Of a stretch of DNA of 64,000 nt, positions 57,400 to 64,000 are shown piece by piece; position 1 is the stretch's first letter; the number at the start of each line of letters is the position of its first letter. The notes below the pieces were generated by a model. That model worked only from the letters and a program-made list of their open reading frames with translations. It had not been told where the DNA came from and did not search any database. This DNA comes from Anarhynchus alexandrinus (Eukaryota > Chordata > Aves > Charadriiformes > Charadriidae), in the NCBI GenBank assembly GCA_008711295.1, contig VUYV01000074.1, positions 2,154,506 to 2,218,505 of the forward strand, in the 5' to 3' direction. The translations under genes and the position numbers were made by a program.

Positions 57400-57770
57400 A
57401 AGCCAGATCATTTCTCAGGACTAATGACATTAATTGTGCCTGGATGAAAGCAGACACACGCCGCTTAATTTATTCTTCCTGTATTGCGGTTGATTGCTTG
57501 TTATTCTATTACCCCCCCACTGGATAGATCTTGTACTCAATTATTACACTGCTGACCCGCCTTTGCTGCTAATGTGACACTCTTGTTTCCTCTTCGCTAC
57601 AACAACCTCTGAAATAACATAATGCATCGGTTCTGTGCGGTGGCACACGGGGCCGGGCGTCGCGCGGCTCCCGCGAGCGGATGCCGAGCAATTCTGGCAG
57701 CGTGAGACAAGATCGTTCTGCTGTATCGGTTTAATGAAACATTTTGCGAGTTGGAGTTCTCTCTGCTGCT
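57400..57770. promoter_or_regulatory. Candidate conserved element around an isolated CpG cluster
   Basis: AT-rich arms (GACATTAATTGTGCC, CCGCTTAATTTATTC, TGCTAATGTGACAC, GGTTTAATGAAACATTTTGCG) surround a tight CpG cluster at 57647-57689 with about ten CpG in 45 bases. Such mixed elements can be poised or methylation-sensitive enhancers. Confidence 0.4.
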
Positions 57771-59439
57771 GTCCCCAGGCCCCGTGTTTCAACCAGGCAC
57801 CGGAGGCTTGAGAATTATTGATCTGGGTAAGGCGGGGAGTTGTGAGCAAGGTTGTTCCCTCCAACAGAAGGAGTGATCTTGCAGGAGATATAGGAAGGCA
57901 TTGGTTCGCTCTTTGTATCTACTGCAGCCTTCCCATATGTCTTCACGGTAAAATATGATCTGGCTTAATTGAGATAATAATTTGAGGAAGGCTGAGGGCT
58001 ATAGGAAACACAAACAGTTGGCAACCCACAACCAGGATGTGGGACTCCTTTGTAGCCTAGCAGATCAGACGATGGGATGCAATACAGACCAAGACTTGAG
58101 CTGTCTTCTTCCAAATCCTGTTGACTTGGAAAATCACTCCTTCCCTCCTGCAGCTGTGACACGATACCTTTTGTGCAGTGAGATGGGAGAACCAGTCTGC
58201 CACCCAGAGCCCCAGTTTTAACCTTCTGCATGGTCTGGCCAAGCTCAGCAGGGAAGTGGGTCACAACCACGTAGACTGAATGAGACCCTGGAGGAGACAC
58301 GACTGCAGAGCAAAAGGTGCTCATCCTGCCACAGCGATCTGCTTTCAGAGGACACCTGTTTTGAGCTGTCCACCGAACATCTTGGCTCCAGGGTGGTTTC
58401 TTCCCTTCTCATGCTCTCTGCAGAGGTTTGTCTCCAATGTCTGCAGTGCCTGGCAGCTCCCTTGCACCCTGTGTTGCTATGACCATGCTGCAGAAGGAAC
58501 ATGCTTGAAATTGCTTGCTTCCCCCAATACTGTGTCTGGGACTGTTTGGGACAGACTGGTATGGAAGAGGCTGGTCCTCTGCAGAAGGGTGCAGGGTCAC
58601 TCCGACCGTGCTCCAAGCAGACCCACACTCTCTCTCCCCAGCCTGAGCGAAGCCCCGTTGCTCCCTAACACAGCACGTGAAGGGCCTGGGTGGTTTTCCC
58701 TCCCTCACCGCCTCCTTCAGCAGTGATGTATTTCAAAACAAGAGTTTTCCCAGTTCATTTCTACTAGTTACAGAGAAAACCCCTTCCCCAAGGCAGCAAT
58801 TCTCTGACTCAATTGCTTTGTTTATATCGCTGGCTGCAAACAGGCTTTCAGAAGACAGTTTCCAACTTGTCTCCTTCTAATAATGTCTCAAAAAAAGACT
58901 GGTTTGAAGGAGGTTCCTGAAGGATACTACATCTCCAGGTCTCAGCAATGTTCATTTGCTCTCTGCTAAAGGCAGTGCTCGGGGCGGTTTTAGGGAGCTG
59001 TGACCATCACGGGGCTGTGGGACAGACCCCACGCAGGGGTGGGGAACGTCTGCTTCCCTGCACTGGAAAATATAAAAGCAGATTATCGTCAAAACTCAGC
59101 CTCTGAATGGCAGTTAAAAGCTGTGCTGGGGCAGGTCCTTCCAAACCATGGCCAAAGCCCATTAACTGAGCCTCCTTCTGTTGCCGGTGGCATTTTATCT
59201 GCTCCGTGAATTCACGATCAAGGGCGTGATCTTGGCGTTCGGCGATGACCGTCTGTCTGGCTGCTCAGCCCCTGGGGGCATCCCTGCTGCTCTTCCAAAC
59301 TTTGTCCCGTGGACCAACTGATAAAACATCCCTGGCGCTAACAACTGATTTTGGAGATGTTTTATTCCCCCTTCACATAATGTCCTAGTTTCTCATAAAT
59401 GCAGGAAGATGCAGCCTCCAGTTCTGCGTGGTACAGAAG
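57771..59439. other. Non-coding stretch
   Basis: No gene is recognised. Frames on both strands at 57965-58728 lack recognisable domains. Confidence 0.5.
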
Positions 59440-59690
59440 TGCCATTAGGGCAGCCGGCGCGAGCGCTGAGCAGCAGGCAATTTAGCATGATAGCGTGCTA
59501 AAACAGTTGAGCAACCCACTGTCAATTCAAAAGCTTTCTGGCAGCTCTCTCTTCATTTTGGAGATTTCTATCTTAACAGATCTATAAAGGAACGGATTAG
59601 TAGAGATGAATTGGATAGCAACTTGGCCTAATATGTCAGCAAGGTTAGATTACGCCTCTCTGATGCTATGTAATGCTTGGTAACGCTGTC
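59440..59690. promoter_or_regulatory. Strong candidate conserved enhancer
   Basis: TTTAGCATG (59481-59489) and CGTGCTAAA (59494-59502) form a 9-bp inverted repeat with one mismatch around ATAG. TGTCAATTCAAAAGC, ATCTTAACAGATC, GAATTGGATAGC and GCCTAATATGTCAGC follow. Low GC and no open frame stand out against the CpG-bearing flanks. Confidence 0.45.
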
Positions 59691-60229
59691 AGAGGTTTCT
59701 CCCAGGTCCTGGAGGAGGCTTTTGTGGGGCTCTGCCCAAAGCACGGGGGCCGGAGGGGAGCAGGCAGTGCCCTGTGCTGAGCTTCGTGGTGGTGGTTTGA
59801 GGCTGTTTTGCACCCAGGCGCTGCCCTGTCCCTGTCCGGCTGGGCTGGCTGCCCGGACCCCGACCTTCTCCGTGGGCGCTGGAAAGAGAAAGGGGGTCTG
59901 TCAGAGCACAAGGAGGACTTCAGGCTTGATGCCATCTCCAACTTGCTCCCTGGAGACGTCGTTCCTCCTCCCCGGCTGTGTGCAAAGCTGAGGGAGGACC
60001 CCCTGCGAATTTATCCTGTTTGAAGTCCTGAGAGGCAGTGAGCCCTCCAGCGTGGGCGAACCCGCCTTGGCGCTTCTGCAATTCCCTGTGATCCTTACCC
60101 TCCTCTCTGATCTTGTCCAGATGCCACCACCACTTGTTAAATACAGCAGATTTTGCATCTTTGCACCCAGCTGCTTCGCATCATCCCGCTTCGATACGAA
60201 GAGCTTCACGGTGGAGGATATCTGTGAGC
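59691..60229. other. Non-coding stretch
   Basis: GC-rich, with open frames on both strands and no recognised product. Confidence 0.45.
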
Positions 60230-60720
60230 ACGTTCCTTTCTGCCCATAAATACAGATCTTTTTCCTTTTAAATCCTGACTATATGAACTCCATTCTATTT
60301 ACTCCATTACCCACAGGCAAATTGTAAAATTATAGCCCTGTACTTTGGTTGGGAGGCTGTGCTTTGAGCAGCCGCTGCAGCTCAGAAACTCCTATTAACG
60401 CTGTGCTGTGAAGGGGAGGGCTGGGGACCAGGGAGCCTCTGATTACTCGAGATAAAAATGATGGGAAATACTACAAAGGGAATGTACCGAAAAGGCTCCC
60501 CAGTCTATTAACCACCGAGATTGGGGTGTGTACTGAAGCTACTCGGTTTAAACCTTTGCCACACTAGGGGATTTTGCTCACTTTCCTCATTTAATCCACT
60601 TACTTATGTAGGCAGACAGACAGAGGGACAGGGACTGATCCCTCTCTCACTCCTTACTGCGATATCTGCTGAATTCCCTCTTCCTGACACCACCGTTTAG
60701 TGGCCTGCATTTCTTTAAGG
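60230..60720. promoter_or_regulatory. AT-rich candidate element
   Basis: CTTTTAAATCCTGACTATATG, CAAATTGTAAAATTATAGCC, TGATTACTCGAGATAAAAATG and CTCATTTAATCCAC are spread over 450 bases. Moderate motif density. Confidence 0.3.
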
Positions 60721-62214
60721 TGTTCAAAGTTGTTCTGTGATAGATAAATCCTCCTGCAGCTTAAACTGCCAAATCTGAAATAGTCCTGGCTGGAGCGGGG
60801 ATTAAGCAGCAAACCTGTATTTATTTTCTTCTTGGTGCTCCGAACAGGCCATTCCTGCCGTTTCTATGAGGCACTGCCTGTCCTGCCCCTGCAGGCTCAT
60901 ACTCTGCAGAGGGGCGCTTCTGGCACCGACTCGTCCTGAGAATTGCGAGAGGATCCTCCGGCTGAGCGGGGAGATGCCCTGGGGGATAGCTGGGGACCAC
61001 AGGGGGCAGGGGAAGTAAAACGGCCTCATCTGTCCACGAGATTTCCCATCATTGTGCTTTTTATCTACTCGCGTTAAGAGTACTTGCATAGCTGCATGGA
61101 AACATCCTTGGGCATAGTTATTTTATTAACATGCTGGCTTTTAACAAAATACGCTAAATCTGAACATTAAGTTGTGTTCACTGTACCTCTGGAGATGTTT
61201 TGGAAACCACTTAGTGGTAATATGGCCTCTGACCCTACTCAAAATGGGAATCCCCAGAAAAATCCATGAAAGATGGTATCCGAGGTCCAAACTGGCAGGT
61301 AATGGAGTCTTCAGAGCTAATAACTTCATGCCCTTTTGTTGACTGGCAGCTTCAAAATTGAATGGCTCTGGTTGTTGCTCTTGGGAGCAGAGCTTCCTGT
61401 GGCTGTTCCTCAGCAAACAGTGATTAAACTGCAGCTTTATGCTGCCAGAAAAAAAAAAAAAAGAAAAAAAAAAAAGAAGAAGAAAAAAACGTAGTTGGTA
61501 AACAAGCTCTCAGGAGAAGCCCTCCAGCTTGCCCTGCTCACCTTGTGCATTCAGAAAGCGAACACCGACCTCCTTCGTCCAAATTCTGAGGTTCACTTAA
61601 AATTTGCCGGCCTGAACTGGTTTTCTTTTATTTCAAACACAGCTGGGAAACTCATTTGTTGTTTTGATTTTGCCACTGTTCAGGTTTTTATTTTTCCAGC
61701 TTGACTGTGAGCTGCACTCGCAGAGGAGAGCAGAGAGGGTACCTGGAGCCCTGGCTCCACAGGGCACAGACATGGGGGTCACTCATGATCCAGGCAAAGC
61801 TCTCTGCTGGCTCACTCCTGCTCTCTTGGTTGCTCAGAGACTCTGCACCCCAAATGGGAGCTGCCTTGGCTAGACCTAATAGGGTGTTAAGTTATAGCAG
61901 GGCTGTGTGGTATCGCTCCTGACACGTGGAGTTACTGCCTGAACGCAGCCAGTGCTCCACTCTCAGCGCGTTGTTTCCCCAGATTTGCCTGCTGGGCAAC
62001 TCTTCTGCAGGAACATTTGGAAATGAGACACCCGTGCATGCTATAAATGAGCAATCACATTTTTTTGTTTGATTTGCTGTCCTCTGACTTTTTTCTCCTC
62101 TTTCCTTCATTTTCACTTAGAGGTACTCAGGACCAGACATGACTGTGACGGATGCGACACAGGAGCCACCTACCACTGCCCCATCCCTGTGCGGAGGCTC
62201 TGGAGCAGGCACTG
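60721..62214. other. Non-coding stretch
   Basis: No gene is recognised. An A/G run lies at 61449-61489. An AT-rich part at 61100-61170 (AGTTATTTTATTAACATGC) may be a minor element. Confidence 0.5.
61449..61489. repeat. A-rich run with GAA units
   Basis: Two long A tracts joined by single G and ending in GAAGAAGAA. No retroposon body is recognisable on its upstream side. Confidence 0.9.
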
Positions 62215-62530
62215 GCTGCGAGGTTGAAGCAGATGCTGATAACAATAAACGCTGAGATTAAACCCAGAAGAATCAGTCATTTTCCTTATGCCTTTCAAAT
62301 AAAGCCCATTCCTGTTGAACAGGGGCTCATTATTGCAGCATCACGAGAGGAGGGATGTTGCCATATAGCTAATGTGATGATTTCAGGTACCGTTGTTGAT
62401 GCCTGATTAAACATCTCTGGGATCAGGCAGACTGCTTGGATTGAATGGGCCATTATTCTGTCCCGCTAATAGCAGACTCACAGAAGCACGTTATAATTAA
62501 AACCAGGATAAATGCCATCGCTAAACTTTG
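62215..62530. promoter_or_regulatory. Strong candidate conserved enhancer
   Basis: GATAACAATAAACGCTGAG (SOX-like AACAATA), CTCATTATTGCAGC, ATATAGCTAATGTGATG, GGGCCATTATTCTG, CCGCTAATAGC and GTTATAATTAAAACC occur in 300 bases. The 84-residue frame across it (62152-62406) has no recognisable domain. Confidence 0.45.
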
Positions 62531-62924
62531 ATGAGAAGAGCTTCTGGCTTTGCGCACATCCAGGCACGTTGGGTGAAACGCAGAGGATAGATCCTGCAGC
62601 ATCCTCCGTTTCAGCACATGGGAGCACATTGTAGTTGTGCGTTGGGGAAATTGGGCATATAAAATATAAAGTAATTCCGGAGACTTGGAGGAGTAGACTA
62701 GGTCTATTGCTTATTGCATGAACTGATGATAACACCTGCCATGGCCTGGGTTCAAAGAAGCTGGCACGGGAGGTGGGTGGTGGGACCCTGAGTCCCAAAC
62801 CCGGCTGTGGGTTCGGGGATGCATTTGGGCACTGTGGGCAGCCCTGGTCTCTGCACTGATGTAGGATGAAGGGGGTTAGAGGGGCTACAGGGAAGGCTGG
62901 AGTGATGGAGGGGATGGGAGAGCT

Positions 62925-63157
62925 GCCTTATGAGGAGAGAATGAAAAAGCTGGGACACTTAGCAGGGAGAGGAGAAGGCTTGAGAGGGGTGAAATCATGA
63001 AGGTTTTAGGTAAGGTGAGTGCAGACTTGTTCACCACATCCCACAGCACACTCACTGAAACTAGCAGGGTACCAATTTAAACCAGATACATGGTGGCAGG
63101 TTTTTGCACAGAGGTAGCACATTTCCGAAACAGGCTGCCTGGAGATTGTGGAGGCTG
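62925..63157 (+). mobile_element. Old CR1-type LINE fragment
   Basis: The order CTGCCTTATGAGGAGAGAAT, AAAAAGCTGGGACACTTAGC, TGAAATCATGAAGG, CACTGAAACTAGCAGGG, TTTAAACCAGATACATGG, TTTTTGCACAGAGG and GGAGATTGTGGAGGC follows known older CR1 families of reptiles and birds (a terminal ORF2 segment with GAAACTAGCAGG and TTTAAAACAGATAC). It is much more diverged than the other two copies and lacks the 3' terminal repeat. Subfamily not assigned. Confidence 0.75.
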
Positions 63158-64000
63158 ACAGTGTCGGTGCGGCTGTTCACGCAAGAGCCGGTGTTATTGC
63201 GGCTGTCCTTCAGCCTATGGCACGGGGCAGAAACAGCACGGGGCACAGCACTACCCCGCTGCTCAGTGCTCGGCAAACTCTCCTTGTTTCTCAGTGTAAG
63301 CTATTTGAGTAAAGGCTGTAAAATTCCTGGGGCTGCTTTGAAAGTGGGATGTTTGTCATGATCAGCGTGGGGTGTCACTTAAAACCTGATTCATCCGGAT
63401 CCCCCTGGAATGACACGTTTAATATGAATTATTTTTTATCCTCCAGCAATTTTCTGACTGCTCCTCTCTATAGATCTGCGAGATACAGAAAATGGCATAT
63501 ATCCCTTTTCATGCAGCCAACGTGGAAATTAAACAACTTGCTTCCTCAAGGGACATATTTTCCCCCGAGCAGGAGCCCAGGTAGCAGAGCTGGCGGGCTG
63601 CTTCATCGCTTCTGGTTGCAGAGACACAGTTCTGGTCAAAGCCCCTTGGGGACACATGCTGGTTGTGTCCAGCAGCCCAGGTATCACCTCTCCCCTTCAG
63701 TGCAGCTGCTTCCACCTCTCTTTCCCTGAGACGAAAGCCAGCCTGGGATGCTCCGGTCCAGCTCCTGCATCATGAGATCCCTGAACCTTTCTGCAAAGGT
63801 GAAGCCCCCAAAATTGTACAGATGAGGCATGAGAAAAGGGATTCATTTGCTCATCCCATCCACACCTCCCTGCCCCACCCAGCATGGGTCATTTCCCAAA
63901 GCTTTTCCTCTTGGAAATGTTTTCTATCACTTCTCTGTGTTTTTTCCTCCAGCCCTCGCCCTGGCTCAGCACCACCTCTCTGGTCCCACTCAGGTTTCCC
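63158..64000. other. Non-coding right edge
   Basis: No gene is recognised. A small AT-rich element at 63410-63530 (GTTTAATATGAATTATTTTTT, GGCATATATCCC) is the only compositional change. The right end is ordinary. Confidence 0.45.

Noticed and set aside
60995..61010. CTCF-like CCACAGGGGGCAG
   Set aside because: One base is missing within the core compared with the consensus, so spacing is wrong.
1..64000. CRISPR arrays, tRNA or rRNA genes, bacterial operons
   Set aside because: No regularly spaced repeats, no tRNA box A/B pairs and no prokaryotic gene organisation were seen.

Overview
The window looks like nuclear DNA from a bird. Two elements carry the hallmark 3' end of avian CR1 LINEs, a third older CR1-type fragment is present, and a few ancient MIR-like SINE relics remain. 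Recognisable interspersed repeats cover only about 2% of the window. The two single N bases (208 and 33991) each sit at the end of a long homopolymer, which suggests a polished short-read assembly. The species cannot be told from the sequence.

I recognise no protein-coding gene. The open reading frames are short, overlap on both strands in GC-rich DNA, and show no protein family except two CR1 reverse-transcriptase tails. The best reading is a non-coding regulatory interval: either a very long intron downstream of a promoter at the left edge, or a gene desert near a developmental regulator. The target gene cannot be named. The left edge (1-491) is CpG-rich, has a potential G-quadruplex and ends in a good splice-donor sequence, so it may be a promoter plus 5' untranslated exon. 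A possible second exon (5843-6068) has a strong acceptor, an ATG in good context and a donor, but its protein is unfamiliar. Two internal CpG-rich patches (30267-30715 and 49118-49425) could be alternative promoters; the first lies just downstream of a CCAAT/TATA-like arrangement.

Layout: 1-8291 possible promoter and first intron, with a good CTCF motif at 3995-4008 and an 18-bp palindrome at 2459-2476. CR1 on the minus strand at 8292-8782. From 9.8 to 40 kb, AT-rich blocks dense in homeodomain, POU and SOX-like motifs (strongest near 13.8, 19.9, 23.4, 29.8, 31.8 and 36.4 kb) alternate with plainer GC-richer DNA. CR1 on the plus strand at 40466-40765. A second series of AT-rich blocks follows (42.7, 51.2-51.7, 53.3-53.9, 57.4, 59.5 and 62.3 kb), with an old CR1 fragment at 62925-63157. 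The AT-rich blocks are called as candidate conserved enhancers from composition and motif content only; no alignment was possible.

Because there are no genes, the interest lies in cis-regulatory architecture: paired inverted homeodomain and SOX/POU motifs, several perfect inverted repeats, a 15-bp-stem hairpin at 52142-52179, isolated CpG clusters and possible cryptic promoters.
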